The notes under the pieces: generated by a model
Database searches by the model: none
Told to the model about the DNA's origin: nothing
The model's input: the letters and a program-made list of their open reading frames with translations, nothing else
DNA from: Formosa sp. Hel1_31_208
GTDB taxonomy: Bacteria > Bacteroidota > Bacteroidia > Flavobacteriales > Flavobacteriaceae
Assembly (NCBI RefSeq): GCF_900104785.1
Contig: NZ_LT629733.1
Location: 218,501 to 282,500, forward strand
DNA length: 64,000 bases
Reading direction: 5' to 3'
Program-made: the position numbers and the translations under genes
Part shown: positions 11,101 to 19,572 of the stretch, piece after piece
Position numbering within the stretch: the stretch's first letter is position 1
Layout: each line of letters opens with the position of its first letter

Positions 11101-12364
11101 TATCTGTACCATTATCGTTTACACCATCATTATTGACATCAACATCTGCAACGTTTGGAATACCGTCATTATCGTCGTCATTATTTGTTGCTGTAGAATT
11201 CACACCATCATTAGCAAATTCACCAACTTGATATACTTCTCCACCTACGGTATATTGGAACGCAACTGCAACAATTTCATCATTGAGTAGCCGTTGATTT
11301 AAGGATATATAACCTAATTGTGTGTTTAATGCATAATCTCTTCCTTCCTGCAGTTTTCTGGCATTTTCTAATTTTCCGAAATCAAACCCTTCATTTGAAG
11401 GTGTCAAAATACCTTGCTCTGCAGTTGTAATATCTCTAACAGATGGCGATAAAAATGATCCAGCACCTCCAATATTTGTTGGGTCAAAGGCATTATTTCC
11501 ATTATCAGGAAATTGAGAGCCTGAAGGGTTTACAAATCCTCCTGGTGGAACACCTCCATTTAAACCAATAGTTTCAAATTCTCCTAAATCTTGTAATGCC
11601 ACTATATTTCTAACATTATCTGTTTGGTTACTTCTATTAGTTACCCAAACTTCAACTCTCGTAATCTGAATATTGTTATTTATAAACGGATAACGAAGCA
11701 TAGCTTCATCATAAGTATTTCGGAAATATTGTGCTAAAAAGTAGTGTCTGTTTTCATCATAATCTCTAGCAAAGAACTCAAACTCTTCAAGTGTTCCACC
11801 TCCTTGTGCGGTGACAGATTGTGATTGTGATTGTTGTTCAGAAAAAATAGCGGTTACTCTGGTCTTCCCAAATTGAAGTTCGGTTTTTACTCCAAATAAA
11901 CTTTGAGCTCCGGTAATCAACGAACTATTCAATGGCATATTTACGTTACCAACTTCTATTTTCCTAACAATATCATCTTCGGTAGGCGTGTATTCTAATT
12001 TAACTAAGTTTTGAAAATCAAAAGTTGATTCTGTATCATAATTTGCAGTCACTTGGAGACGCGTTCCAACTTTCCCCAGTAAACTCAAACTGATACGTTG
12101 ATCAAAATCGAAGGTGAAATTGCTACGGTTTCTTGGTGAGAATGTTGGATTATCTTGCTTGGTGAATAAGATTCCCAAATCCATTTCTACCGAGCCTTGC
12201 GGTATCACTTCAATCGTGTTTCCTCCAAATAAGGTTTCAAAAAATCCCGAATCAATATAAAACTCAGGTAACAAATTCTTTTGTTCATCTTCAGCACCAT
12301 CTTTTTTTCCTTCAGCAGCATCAATCTTTTGCTTATAATACATCCGTTGCTGCTCCATCAACAC
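5159..12364 (-). CDS. sprA: Cell-surface protein SprA (type IX secretion translocon), main reading frame after an internal stop
   Basis: 2401 codons from the first ATG after an in-frame TAA. SprA is the giant outer-membrane beta-barrel that forms the type IX secretion pore and is needed for gliding. Family hallmarks seen: GSVEMDLG, FSPRNRSNFTFDFDQRIS, MPLNSSLITGAQSLFGVKT near the start; repeated beta-strand-rich segments; and an end in LRYNFGN (an outer-membrane-type aromatic terminus). Residues about 390-455 hold Asp/Asn/Gly-rich, thrombospondin type 3-like repeats. The codons just upstream (12365-12466) are also SprA-like and in the same frame, so the true gene begins at 12652. Translation from ATG 12364 would lack the signal peptide. 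SprA homologues I recall are about 2400 residues; this gene spans about 2496 sense codons in total. Confidence 0.9.
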   Translation of the reverse strand: MLMEQQRMYYKQKIDAAEGKKDGAEDEQKNLLPEFYIDSGFFETLFGGNTIEVIPQGSVEMDLGILFTKQDNPTFSPRNRSNFTFDFDQRISLSLLGKVGTRLQVTANYDTESTFDFQNLVKLEYTPTEDDIVRKIEVGNVNMPLNSSLITGAQSLFGVKTELQFGKTRVTAIFSEQQSQSQSVTAQGGGTLEEFEFFARDYDENRHYFLAQYFRNTYDEAMLRYPFINNNIQITRVEVWVTNRSNQTDNVRNIVALQDLGEFETIGLNGGVPPGGFVNPSGSQFPDNGNNAFDPTNIGGAGSFLSPSVRDITTAEQGILTPSNEGFDFGKLENARKLQEGRDYALNTQLGYISLNQRLLNDEIVAVAFQYTVGGEVYQVGEFANDGVNSTATNNDDDNDGIPNVADVDVNNDGVNDNGTDTDGDGINDQTDSDVDGNGIIDNGPDVNADGINDSFVIAEGSTQSLIVKMLKSPITDVNQPIWDLMMKNIYDTGAFQLDQDDFRLNIFYTEASPLNYIAPVEGTSFPVFNNNSPFDTTDDGEIIDTPLIRLFHLDRLNFNNDPQAGGDGFFDFVQGKTILAENGKIIFTKVEPFGRYLFDILDDDGNPNNNDADYELETYTNLNQEKYVFDILYKQTKTAALDEAEKNKFQIKGRYKSSGGDGIPLGAFNVPRGSVIVTAGGRTLVEGQDYTVNYQIGRVFIIDEALKSSNIPINVSVENNAVFGQQTRRFTGINIEHQFNENFVLGATLLNLNERPITQKANFNSEPINNTIFGFNGNYSTEVPFFTRLVNKLPNIDTDAPSNLSVRGEFAYLAPGAPKGTDFNNEATAYVDDFEGTQGAIDLLSPQAWFLSSRPRTINGVSENDPVNNPGIQNGFDRALMNWYTIDPIFYSNQRPNDISDDDVSNLYTRRVFIDEVFPQQDIAQGQPTVINTLDLVYYPTERGPYNFQTTGINIGTETLTNPQNSWAGITRQITSTDFEQANVEYIEFWIQDPFLDDDDSSNQGGKLFVNLGNISEDIIKDGKKQYENGLPENGDVSGFTPTSYGTVVPSNQSLIYTFSTGGAERANQDVGYDGYDDLEETPTDNPVLAPFYSAYQGLTDPAKDNYTYYLNTEGDIFERYKKYNGLEGNSPDVFTDTNRGSTPQPDVEDINRDNTMNTIDSYFQYEIDVTPSALNDSNPQINDIKERQVTLPNGETETVTWYQFRIPIGEGPSRTAIGGISDIRSVRFARLFLEDFTETTVLRFATLDLVRSDWRRYRLTLDDEPNNDSDNTEFSVGVVGLQENDGNYVLPPGVVLEQLNNNNNIIRQNEQSLQVEVCELEPEDSRGVFKNINVDMRQYNKLRMFIHAEEGETGTLNDGELVGFIRMGNDFTQNYYQIEVPLQVSTGFASAEAVWPEANEINIDLDILEQVKSLGIANGTLANLDPTFYDLSDGELTEVGEFDAYTLGQQRVAIIGNPNFGEVRVLMVGVKNPGNNGMNACGEIWFNELRLADLDNEGGWAAVAAMDANFADFANVSATGRKSTIGFGSVEQRPNERSREDVEQYDVVTNLNLGQLLPKKWGIQLPFNYAVGEQIITPEYDEFYRDIKLQTQLDNTTNQDSILKVNENYTKRKSINFIGVRKNRTTDKTPRFYDVENLTFNYSYNKEERRDFEIERSLNQNVRAGVNYNYSFNSTPIEPFKKNDSLFRGKYWKILKDFNFNPVPTSFSVNTDIIRQFNKQKFREVDLAGDNIGLEELFRRNYNFNTQYVINYNLTKALSMNFTAANTNIVRNYFIDDQLNGRQDPNLDVWDGFFDLGDPNIQSQQLQLNYEIPLYKIPTLSFMRATYSYTGDFQWTKGSDLNQNLSIENDDGSFSNYNLGNSIQNANTHNINSTFNLETLYKYVGLTKKKTRSKVSQRATPGALGKDGKPNAPTKTNPAESKKGAGSTILNGAIDLITAVKRVQINYTENNGSFLPGYLRTPGFIGTLKPTLGYTFGSQRDIRQLAAENGWLTVFPNFNQQYSETTNRVLDISADIELIKDLNIDLTGGRVYSENTTQNFRVEDFIDANGNPGSDGVLDYNPLITNAFGNFNISTALIKTAFSASDETQSAPFEDFRSNRLVVARRLARNFYGNDNFAVDGEGYPLGFGKNSQAVLLPSFLAAYKGTSPDKISLSAFRDIPIPNWQLKYTGFMKMKWFKKNFKRFSITHGYRSSYTINQFRTNLDLNPQLLQPGVAYEDQDPDVLDQSGNFKNRTVFSNINLEEQFSPLFRLDFEMKNSIKILAEMRKDRILSLSFDNNLLTEIQGNEYILGLGYRIKDLRIRSKLAGPRQVIKSDLNMKADISVRNNKTIIRYLDIDNNQITQGQTVWGLKYTADYAFTKALTAIFYFDYTFSEFEISTAFPQTTIRSGFTLRYNFGN
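10998..11193 (-). repeat. Asp-rich thrombospondin type 3-like repeats inside sprA
   Basis: Encodes about 65 residues made of repeated D-x-D/N-x-D-G units such as DNDGIPN, NNDGVNDNG, DTDGDGIND, DVDGNGIIDNG and DVNADGIND. These fit calcium-binding TSP3-type loops as found in OmpA-like and many Bacteroidota surface proteins. The segment sits in the N-terminal quarter of SprA between two ordinary SprA stretches. Confidence 0.75.
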
Positions 12365-12466
12365 TAATTTTTGATATTCGGCAGGGGTTAAAATAATTGG
12401 ATAGTTTATATTAAATCTTCCTACCGTTTCGGTATAAATATAACGATTGGTTACTGGATCATAGGT

Positions 12467-12652
12467 TTATTTAGATACAATACTTTGTGGATTTGGAATT
12501 GATATTCTACCTAAAGAAAAGCCCGTTTTAGTTGTATCTTGAGTTGTAGTTGGTGTTGTCTGTGAATGACCAAATTCACTAACCAATAGCAAGGTAAGTG
12601 TAAAAAAAAGGCGATATAATGATTTTAATAAAGTTGAGTTAGTTGTGATCAA
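12467..12652 (-). pseudogene. sprA: 5' fragment of sprA (signal peptide region) ending at an in-frame TAA
   Basis: 61 codons starting with TTG at 12652, one codon after the ruvA stop. They encode a signal peptide (LLKSLYRLFFTLTLLLVSEFGHSQ) and a SprA-type segment TGFSLGRISIPNPQSIVSK, then TAA (12469-12467). The frame continues with TYDPVTNRYIYTETVG, LTPAEYQKLV and into the long sprA frame with no shift. No ATG exists upstream in frame, so TTG is the only plausible start. A single base change, probably of a Tyr codon (TAT or TAC) to TAA, explains the break. Whether it is real or a sequencing error cannot be decided from one sequence. Confidence 0.85.
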
Positions 12653-12655
12653 ATT

Positions 12656-13237
12656 TTATAAATTTTTTAAAGCTTCTTTGATAATTGTTTCTACTGTCGC
12701 GTCCGGTTGTTGAGACACAATTTTATCCACAATACGTTCAGACTGCTTTTTGGCAAATCCTAAAACTTCTAAAGCAGATAACGCTTCATCTTTGTTTGTA
12801 TTGTTTTTATTAACAGAAACTTCGTCAATATCATATACTTTAAGAACTTTGTCTTTTAAATCTAAAATAACACGAGCTGCAGTTTTTGCTCCAATCCCCT
12901 TTATTGATTGAATCAAAGGCACATCTCCATGGGCAATTCCTTCTTTTACCTGCTGAGGGGACAATGAAGACAACATTGTTCGTGCTGTATTTGCTCCAAT
13001 ACCACTGACCGAAATTAAAAGTCGAAATATTTCACGCTCTGCCATGGATGAAAACCCGTACAAGGTATGCGAATCCTCTCTAACAATTAAGTGCGAATAT
13101 AATTTCAGCGCTTCACCATCTGGTATTTGTGAATACGTGTGTAACGAGATATTCAAAAGGTAGCCTACACCATTACAATCTATAACAACATCTGTCGCAT
13201 TCTTTTCTACTAATCTTCCTTGAATATGCGTAATCAT
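12656..13237 (-). CDS. ruvA: Holliday junction branch migration protein RuvA
   Basis: 193 residues, the usual length. RuvA binds Holliday junctions as a tetramer and loads the RuvB motor. Visible: N-terminal OB-fold start MITHIQGRLVEKNATDVVIDCNGVGYLL within residues 1-28, tandem helix-hairpin-helix region with VSGIGANTARTMLSS and IKGIGAKTAARVILDLKDK, and a C-terminal domain III (about 145-193) for RuvB contact. It is followed after only three bases by the TTG start of sprA, so the two are likely one transcript from the promoter at 13260-13289. ruvB lies elsewhere, at 19573-20595. Confidence 0.97.
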   Translation of the reverse strand: MITHIQGRLVEKNATDVVIDCNGVGYLLNISLHTYSQIPDGEALKLYSHLIVREDSHTLYGFSSMAEREIFRLLISVSGIGANTARTMLSSLSPQQVKEGIAHGDVPLIQSIKGIGAKTAARVILDLKDKVLKVYDIDEVSVNKNNTNKDEALSALEVLGFAKKQSERIVDKIVSQQPDATVETIIKEALKNL

Positions 13238-13259
13238 TTACTCACTTGGGTTAAAAACT

Positions 13260-13289
13260 CAAATGTAATAAAATTATTTACATTTCAAA
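13260..13289 (-). promoter_or_regulatory. Promoter for ruvA-sprA
   Basis: Minus strand: TTTG (13289-13286), 18-nt spacer, TACATTTG (13267-13260). Both elements match the Bacteroidota consensus. It fills the 57-nt gap after the malic enzyme gene. Confidence 0.7.
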
Positions 13290-13294
13290 GGCGA

Positions 13295-15598
13295 TTACGA
13301 TGCTAAACCGCTACGTTTATTTGCTTCCTTTTTTTCCTTTTGTTGTGCGTCTATAACAGCTATGGCAGCCATATTTACGATTTCATCAACACTAGCGTCT
13401 AACTGAAGGATATGTACAGGTTTTCTCATCCCCATCATTATCGGCCCAATAGAGTCGCTCTTATTAAGTTCTTTAAGTAGCTTATATGTGATATTAGCAG
13501 ATTCTAAATTCGGAAATATTAAGGTGTTTACTTTTCGTCCTGCTAATTTTGAAAATGGAAACATATCCTGCAGCATTTCCTTGTTTAGTGCAAAATCAGA
13601 TTGCAATTCACCATCAACAATAAGATCTGGATGTCTTTTATGCAGGTAACTTACTGCTTCCCTTACTTTAGTCGCTGTTTGATCTTTAGAGGAACCAAAA
13701 TTTGAATACGAAATCATGGCCATAACAGGTTCCATACCAAACATTTTTACAATACTTGCTGTCATTTGGGCAATTCTTGTTAAATCGTTTGCAGAAGGAT
13801 TAATGTTTATCGCAGTATCACTCAAGAATAATGGTCCGCGTCGCGTCATCATAATATTTGTTGCTGCTACTCTTGTCGCTCCTGGAGCCAAACCAATTAG
13901 TTCCATCATTGGCTTAACTACCGATGGGTAGCTTCTAGAATACCCAGAAATCATTGCATCTGCATCACCTTCGTTCACCATCATTGCGGCAAAATAATTA
14001 CGCTCACGCATGATTTTCTCAGCAGAATACAAAGTAACTCCATTGCGCTTTCGCTGTTGCCAATATACTTTCGCATATTTGTTTTTACGTTCGGTTTCAT
14101 GATCGCTCTTAGGATCTATAATCTCTAAATCGGCTTCAAATTCAATCTCTTCCATTAAAGACAGAATGATATCGCGACGACCAAGTAAAATAGGTGTAGC
14201 AATGCCTTCATCAAAAACAATCTGAGCTGCTTTTAAAACATCTAATTGATCTGCCTCAGCAAAAACAACGCGTTTCGGATTTAACTTAGCCCTATTCATT
14301 ATAAGTCTAACAATTTTATTGTCTGACCCTAATCGCTCCAACAATTCTTCTTTGTATTTCTCCCAATCTTCAATTGGTTCTTGAGCGACACCACTTTCCA
14401 TAGCGGCTTTAGCTACTGCAGGTGGCACTTCAGCAATAAGTCTTGGATCGAATGGTTTTGGAATGATATAATCACGTCCAAAAGTTAATCGGGTTTCTCC
14501 ATAGGCAATATTGACTTGCTCAGGCACAGGTTCTTTAGCTAAATTTGCTAAAGCATAAACCGCCGCCATTTTCATCGCTTCATTGATTTTTGTCGCTCTT
14601 ACATCTAAAGCGCCTCTAAATATAAATGGAAATCCAAGAACGTTATTGACTTGATTAGGATGGTCACTTCGACCTGTTGCCATGATAATATCGTCACGCG
14701 TATCAACCGCTAACTGATATTTAATTTCAGGATTAGGATTCGCCATGGCAAATACCACGGGGTTTTTAGCCATTGCTATGAGCGTCTCAGGCTCTACAAT
14801 ATCTGCCATAGATAAACCAATAAACACATCGGCATCTTTCATGGCTTCGTATAATGTGTCAATTTTTCTATGTGTTGCAAATTCTGCCTTTTCCTCTGTT
14901 AAATTGTCTCGATCATCTCTAATAACTCCCTTACTATCTAGCATCACCATATTCTCTCGCTTTGCGCCACAAGCTTGGTACAATCTTGAACAAGATATCG
15001 CTGCAGCTCCTGCACCACTAATCACGATATTAACATCTTCTATTTTCTTTTCAGTAAGTTCCAGAGCATTTAACAGCGCCGCAGCCGATATGATTGCGGT
15101 ACCATGTTGATCATCATGCATTACTGGAATATCTAATTCTTCTTTGAGGCGACGTTCAATTTCAAAAGCTTCGGGTGCTTTTATATCTTCTAAATTAATA
15201 CCTCCAAACGTAGGCGCAATCATTTTGACTGTTTGAATAAACTCATCTACATTTTCAGTATCTACCTCAATGTCGAACACATCAATATCCGCAAAGATTT
15301 TAAAGAGTAAGCCTTTCCCTTCCATGACAGGTTTAGAGGCTTCAGGTCCAATATTACCAAGACCTAAAACTGCTGTTCCGTTTGAAATCACAGCCACTAA
15401 ATTACCTTTAGCTGTATACTTATAGACATTATTTTTGTCTTTTTCAATCTCTAAACAAGGCTCTGCAACACCTGGTGAATATGCCAAAGATAAATCTCTT
15501 TGGGTCGCATATTTTTTTGTTGGAATGACTTCAATCTTTCCTGGTTTTGGTTTAGCGTGATATATTAAGGCCTCTCTTCGCTTACTTTGCTTGCTCAT
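13295..15598 (-). CDS. maeB: NADP-dependent malic enzyme, fused to a phosphotransacetylase-like domain
   Basis: 767-residue MaeB-type enzyme converting malate to pyruvate and CO2 with NADP. N-terminal malic domain (about 1-160, with YSPGVAEPC and the catalytic-region [19 protein letters not shown]), NAD(P)-binding domain (about 160-430, [25 protein letters not shown]), and a C-terminal phosphotransacetylase-like domain (about 435-767). In MaeB that last domain is regulatory, sensing acetyl-CoA, and not catalytic. It stands alone between ruvA and queG. A -7-like TACATTTG lies about 55 nt upstream. Confidence 0.95.
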   Translation of the reverse strand: MSKQSKRREALIYHAKPKPGKIEVIPTKKYATQRDLSLAYSPGVAEPCLEIEKDKNNVYKYTAKGNLVAVISNGTAVLGLGNIGPEASKPVMEGKGLLFKIFADIDVFDIEVDTENVDEFIQTVKMIAPTFGGINLEDIKAPEAFEIERRLKEELDIPVMHDDQHGTAIISAAALLNALELTEKKIEDVNIVISGAGAAAISCSRLYQACGAKRENMVMLDSKGVIRDDRDNLTEEKAEFATHRKIDTLYEAMKDADVFIGLSMADIVEPETLIAMAKNPVVFAMANPNPEIKYQLAVDTRDDIIMATGRSDHPNQVNNVLGFPFIFRGALDVRATKINEAMKMAAVYALANLAKEPVPEQVNIAYGETRLTFGRDYIIPKPFDPRLIAEVPPAVAKAAMESGVAQEPIEDWEKYKEELLERLGSDNKIVRLIMNRAKLNPKRVVFAEADQLDVLKAAQIVFDEGIATPILLGRRDIILSLMEEIEFEADLEIIDPKSDHETERKNKYAKVYWQQRKRNGVTLYSAEKIMRERNYFAAMMVNEGDADAMISGYSRSYPSVVKPMMELIGLAPGATRVAATNIMMTRRGPLFLSDTAININPSANDLTRIAQMTASIVKMFGMEPVMAMISYSNFGSSKDQTATKVREAVSYLHKRHPDLIVDGELQSDFALNKEMLQDMFPFSKLAGRKVNTLIFPNLESANITYKLLKELNKSDSIGPIMMGMRKPVHILQLDASVDEIVNMAAIAVIDAQQKEKKEANKRSGLAS

Positions 15599-15651
15599 AT
15601 ACGATGTGTAAATTATTTAATTTGTATTATACCTGACGACAAATCGAATAA

Positions 15652-15659
15652 CAAATGTA
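15652..15659 (-). promoter_or_regulatory. Candidate -7 element for maeB
   Basis: TACATTTG on the minus strand, about 54 nt before the ATG at 15598. No clear -33 element accompanies it. Confidence 0.4.
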
Positions 15660-15702
15660 CGTGTTTTATGAGAAAGGTACTGATAGCTTTTTAGAATTAT
15701 TA

Positions 15703-16620
15703 TTATTTTAAAAACTTTATATTACGGGTCAACCCTTCAAACTTAGTGCGTTTTACAGCGCTATTTTTAAACACCTTATTGAACGTGTCTTTGGTGATTT
15801 CTTCCCAATCTTTTTTGGTCATTGACAATACTTCGGAGTGCGGATTAAACAACGGTTCGTTATGTGCTTTTGAAAAGCGATTCCACGGACAAACATCCTG
15901 ACACACATCACAACCAAACATCCAATCGTCAAACTGCCCTTTAAACTCTGAAGGGAGATTCTCTTTTAATTCGATAGTGAAGTACGAAATGCATTTGCTT
16001 CCATCAACCACATAGGGTTCTGTTATGGCTTGTGTTGGACAAGCGTCAATACAGGCCGTACAAGTACCACAATGATCGGTTGTTGCATGATCATATTCTA
16101 GCTCTAAATCGATAATAAGTTCTGCAATAAAATAAAAGGATCCTATTTGTTGGGTCAATAGGTTGCTGTGTTTACCAATCCATCCTAATCCAGACTTTGC
16201 CGCCCAAGCTTTATCTAATACAGGCGCCGAATCTACAAACGCGCGGCCGTGGACGTCTCCAATTTCATCCTTTATAAACTGTAATAACTGTTTCAGTTTG
16301 TCCTTAATTACAAAATGGTAATCGGTTCCATAAGCATATTTTGACAGTTTATAACTTTCAGTGTTTTGAATTTCAGCGGGATAATAATTGAGCAATAAAG
16401 AGACGACACTTTTAGAACCTTCTACAAGTATTGTTGGGTCAAGGCGCTTATCAAAATGGTTCTCCATATATCGCATTTCGCCATGCGCATTATTCTTAAG
16501 CCACTTCTCTAATCGCGGTGCTTCTTCTTCCAAAAATTCGGCCTTACTAATACCACAAGACAAAAAACCGAGGCGTTTGGCTTCGGCTTTAATGATATCT
16601 GAATGTTTGGCTTTGTTCAC
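15703..16620 (-). CDS. queG: Epoxyqueuosine reductase
   Basis: Cobalamin- and 4Fe-4S-dependent enzyme that performs the last step of queuosine biosynthesis in tRNA. Visible: [19 protein letters not shown] at the start, [20 protein letters not shown] with the conserved Asp, and two 4Fe-4S motifs, [12 protein letters not shown] and [11 protein letters not shown] placed the start at the GTG 16620 (VNKAKHS), because homologues begin near there and a promoter-like element (16624-16654) lies directly upstream. An in-frame ATG at 16653 would add 11 residues inside that element. If the promoter is used, the transcript would be nearly leaderless. Otherwise the gene is co-transcribed with the peroxidase upstream. 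Confidence 0.93.
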   Translation of the reverse strand: MNKAKHSDIIKAEAKRLGFLSCGISKAEFLEEEAPRLEKWLKNNAHGEMRYMENHFDKRLDPTILVEGSKSVVSLLLNYYPAEIQNTESYKLSKYAYGTDYHFVIKDKLKQLLQFIKDEIGDVHGRAFVDSAPVLDKAWAAKSGLGWIGKHSNLLTQQIGSFYFIAELIIDLELEYDHATTDHCGTCTACIDACPTQAITEPYVVDGSKCISYFTIELKENLPSEFKGQFDDWMFGCDVCQDVCPWNRFSKAHNEPLFNPHSEVLSMTKKDWEEITKDTFNKVFKNSAVKRTKFEGLTRNIKFLK

Positions 16621-16623
16621 CCT

Positions 16624-16654
16624 CAAATTTAAACCATTGTGATTAGAAAACAAT
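16624..16654 (-). promoter_or_regulatory. Candidate promoter for queG
   Basis: Minus strand: ATTG (16654-16651), 19-nt spacer, TAAATTTG (16631-16624). The -7 match is exact and the -33 is one base off. Confidence 0.5.
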
Positions 16655-16681
16655 GCTTAAAAACTGGATTCGTTTTATAAA

Positions 16682-18022
16682 TTAATCACATCCCATATCT
16701 ATAGAAGATTGTTCATCTGCATTAGGAAAACAATTTCCAGAGGGTAAGTCTAATGGTTCATAACGTTGCAGATTATTATCATACAAGGCATTTTCTAAAA
16801 ATAGTACAATATAATCTACTTCTTCCTCAGTTAAATTTAATGGTGTAAAAAGCGGTGATAATGCCGCAGAAGGCACATTCATATTTTCTTGAATACCCTC
16901 GTTTTTATAATCCACAACATCTTTTACAGTCGTAAGACTTCCGCCATGTCCAAAAAACGACACATCTTTTAGATTATATAACTGAGGTGTCTTAAACTTG
17001 TAATCATCTTCAGAATTTCCAGTAAAACCACCTCGACCTCTTTTTGTGGCATCATCAACGCCATTAATGACGTCTGGCCCTTCAAGGTCTTTCATTCCTA
17101 AAGCATAGAAATCCATACCATTTAATCCAGGTCCTGAATGACAAGCATAACAGTTGGCTTTCCCATAGAATAATATAGCTCCTTTAGTTTCATCTTCATT
17201 TAAAGCAGATTCATCACCTCTCAACCATTGCTGAAATGGTGCTTGATTAGGTAATACTGTTCTTTCGTAAGCCGCTATAGCTAAACCAGCATTAACTCTT
17301 GTATAACGTTCGGCAGGCGCTACATTGGGAAACGCAGCATCAAACATATCTTTATATGTTGTACTGAAAATGAAATCTTCATCTATAAGTAAACGATGCA
17401 CATTCAATCCTGCAATCGCTTGTGTCTCTACACCTTCAAATCCTAAATTATTAGTTTCTTTCGGAGTTCCCGTGGTCCAATTTGCTTCGGTACCTTGATT
17501 TATCCCAGATGCTCCAAACTGACCATTCCACAACATCACTTCTTGGTATGCTGCATTGAGTATGGTTGGGCTTCTAATAGGTTGTATGTCTAGATCTTCA
17601 TCCAGATACATTGCATTTTTATGACGACTTTCTCCAAAAATACCAAATCCTTCACCCCCTTCTCCTATACCTTGTTTAATCCCACTTTGAAATCCAGCTG
17701 AAGCATGATGACAACTGGCACAAGAATAGGTATTCATACTTTCTTCCATATTCGGGTTTTTGGCAAGTCCAGTTTCATGAAATAGAAATTTTCCTAAAGT
17801 AACTTTTGCCTCTGTAATAGGATTATTAACATCACTTGGAATCAAATTAAATTCGTTAGAATAGGGTAAAACAAGTGCTTCCTTAGCTCCATAAAGATCA
17901 ACTAATCGCTGCTCTAGAAAGCTTTCTGCGGGTATCTGCACATAATTGTCATCTGAAGAACAGGACGTAACAAATGCTAATAGCACTACTGATAATATTG
18001 ATAATAATTTTGACTGGTTCAT
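16682..18022 (-). CDS. Di-heme cytochrome c peroxidase family lipoprotein
   Basis: 446 residues with a lipoprotein signal (LAFVTSC, lipid Cys21) and two heme c sites: CASCH at 101-105 and CYACH at about 291-295. This is the CcpA/MauG layout: a high-potential and a peroxidatic heme domain, with the conserved C-terminal stretch FKTPQLYNLKDVSFFGHGG. It probably detoxifies H2O2 in the periplasm using electrons from soluble cytochromes. Some family members instead oxidise proteins or small molecules, and the sequence alone does not separate these. It sits 29 nt upstream of queG with no functional link evident. Confidence 0.88.
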   Translation of the reverse strand: MNQSKLLSILSVVLLAFVTSCSSDDNYVQIPAESFLEQRLVDLYGAKEALVLPYSNEFNLIPSDVNNPITEAKVTLGKFLFHETGLAKNPNMEESMNTYSCASCHHASAGFQSGIKQGIGEGGEGFGIFGESRHKNAMYLDEDLDIQPIRSPTILNAAYQEVMLWNGQFGASGINQGTEANWTTGTPKETNNLGFEGVETQAIAGLNVHRLLIDEDFIFSTTYKDMFDAAFPNVAPAERYTRVNAGLAIAAYERTVLPNQAPFQQWLRGDESALNEDETKGAILFYGKANCYACHSGPGLNGMDFYALGMKDLEGPDVINGVDDATKRGRGGFTGNSEDDYKFKTPQLYNLKDVSFFGHGGSLTTVKDVVDYKNEGIQENMNVPSAALSPLFTPLNLTEEEVDYIVLFLENALYDNNLQRYEPLDLPSGNCFPNADEQSSIDMGCD

Positions 18023-18114
18023 TTTGATTGGGTATTGTTAGGACTGAAATGTAGAAATAATTTTATTAATTTTTTAAAAAAATAGATTAAAGTTCCATTT
18101 TATAGGATTTCAAT

Positions 18115-18137
18115 AAGCGCTTAGCGTTAAGTCGCTT
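18115..18137 (-). terminator. Possible hairpin downstream of the P450 gene
   Basis: AAGCGCTTA pairs with TAAG-T-CGCTT around a GCGT loop, with one bulged base. There is no good T-run on the minus strand, so it may act only as a 3'-end stabiliser or be fortuitous. Confidence 0.3.
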
Positions 18138-18167
18138 AAAAAACAAGACGAACAGTATTGCTATTAG

Positions 18168-19508
18168 TTAATTATGAGCCCTTGGTATAAACTTTAAGAA
18201 GGCATTTTTAGGCTTTAATGTAATTAGAGGTGTAATTTCAATAGCCTCAAAATCAGGTTCTATCTTAAACTGGTGTACCAATTCAGTTATGGCTATAATC
18301 ATTTCAAACATTGCAAAATTATTACCAATACATTTTCGCGGTCCGGCACCAAATGGAAAATACTGCGATGAATATTTTCGGCCACCTTCAATAAAACGTT
18401 CTGGCAAAAAGGCTTCAGGTTCGTTCCATAATTCCGGATGACGATGAATTTCATAAACGGAAAACAAAAGATTCGAACCGGCTTCAAAATGCATTCCATT
18501 GAAATCATCAGCTGAAATATTGACCCTATCAATAAAATATGCTGGTGGATATAGACGCATGGCTTCTTCCAGGACTTGCTGACAAACTTTTGAATGCATA
18601 ACCGTTGCCATCAAGTCTGCCTTGTCTGCTTTTAGTTTTGTTGCCTCTGTTTTAATCTTTTCCTGCCACTCGGGATGAAGTGCTAACAATTGACATGTAA
18701 AGGTAAGCGCATTAGATGTGGTTTCATGACCTGCCGTAAATAGGATTAAAATTTCATCAATAAGTTGTTCTTCATCCATTGCTGTACCATCATCATATCT
18801 TGCGTCAAGGAGCATATCTAAAAGGTCATTTTCTTTGGTATGAGATGTTCTTCTTTCATTAACTATACGCCTTAATATTTCTCTGGCTTCACTTGTCAGT
18901 TTAAGGTGTTTTTCAATTTCACCACTGGCTTTGAACCACCATCCAAGATAGGGTTGGCGTAATTCTCTAACTAGCATTTTTTGAGCCGTCTCTGTTATAT
19001 ATTGGAGTCGATTAATATCCTTTTGATCTGCTGCACTGCTAAATAAGGATTTTACAACCGTTTGAAATGCGAGGTCATTGAGTATAGGAAAAATATCTAT
19101 AACGACATTTGGTTTTATGCAATCATATTCAGAAAGAATTGCATTTTTTATGGATTCCAATAAATGTTGTAACTGTTTTTTGTGAAAAGCGGGCTGTATA
19201 AGTTTTCGTTGTTTTTTCCAGTGATCTCCTTCAGAAGTCAGCAAACCTTTACCGACATACTTCACTAAATCTTCTGTTTGAATTTTAGATTTAACAAAGT
19301 TTTTATGGTTCTTTTGGAGAACATACTCCATAAACGCAGCATCTCTGCAAAAAAAGATATTCGTCTTAAATCCGATTTTGAGTTTAAATATATCTCCCTT
19401 TTCAATAAAATTTTGATGATGAAAGGGTAATGGGTTTTTAAGAATCTCTAATGAGTGCTTCAAAAATCGTGATAAAGGAACTGCAGGTATTTCTCTGGGT
19501 GTATGCAT
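18168..19508 (-). CDS. Cytochrome P450
   Basis: 446-residue soluble P450 monooxygenase. Three signatures are present: the oxygen-binding I-helix AGHETTSN (about residue 256), the K-helix ExxR in EEAMRLYPP (about 314), and the heme-thiolate loop FPFGAGPRKCIGNNFA (Cys about 393). The N-terminus has no membrane anchor. No ferredoxin or ferredoxin reductase lies beside it, so its redox partner must come from elsewhere and its substrate is unknown. It follows ruvB by 64 nt without a visible terminator and may be read through from the ruvB promoter. Confidence 0.95.
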   Translation of the reverse strand: MHTPREIPAVPLSRFLKHSLEILKNPLPFHHQNFIEKGDIFKLKIGFKTNIFFCRDAAFMEYVLQKNHKNFVKSKIQTEDLVKYVGKGLLTSEGDHWKKQRKLIQPAFHKKQLQHLLESIKNAILSEYDCIKPNVVIDIFPILNDLAFQTVVKSLFSSAADQKDINRLQYITETAQKMLVRELRQPYLGWWFKASGEIEKHLKLTSEAREILRRIVNERRTSHTKENDLLDMLLDARYDDGTAMDEEQLIDEILILFTAGHETTSNALTFTCQLLALHPEWQEKIKTEATKLKADKADLMATVMHSKVCQQVLEEAMRLYPPAYFIDRVNISADDFNGMHFEAGSNLLFSVYEIHRHPELWNEPEAFLPERFIEGGRKYSSQYFPFGAGPRKCIGNNFAMFEMIIAITELVHQFKIEPDFEAIEITPLITLKPKNAFLKFIPRAHN

Positions 19509-19572
19509 TAAATCTATTTCCTATAATGGTATGATGTCATTCTGAAACAAGTACAGAATTCAGTGGCTATTT

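Noticed and set aside
10938..11290. Two plus-strand reading frames of 97 and 71 codons inside sprA
   Set aside because: They are the antisense of the Asp-rich repeats; GAT-rich repeats leave the opposite strand free of stops. Composition is not protein-like and no promoter precedes them.
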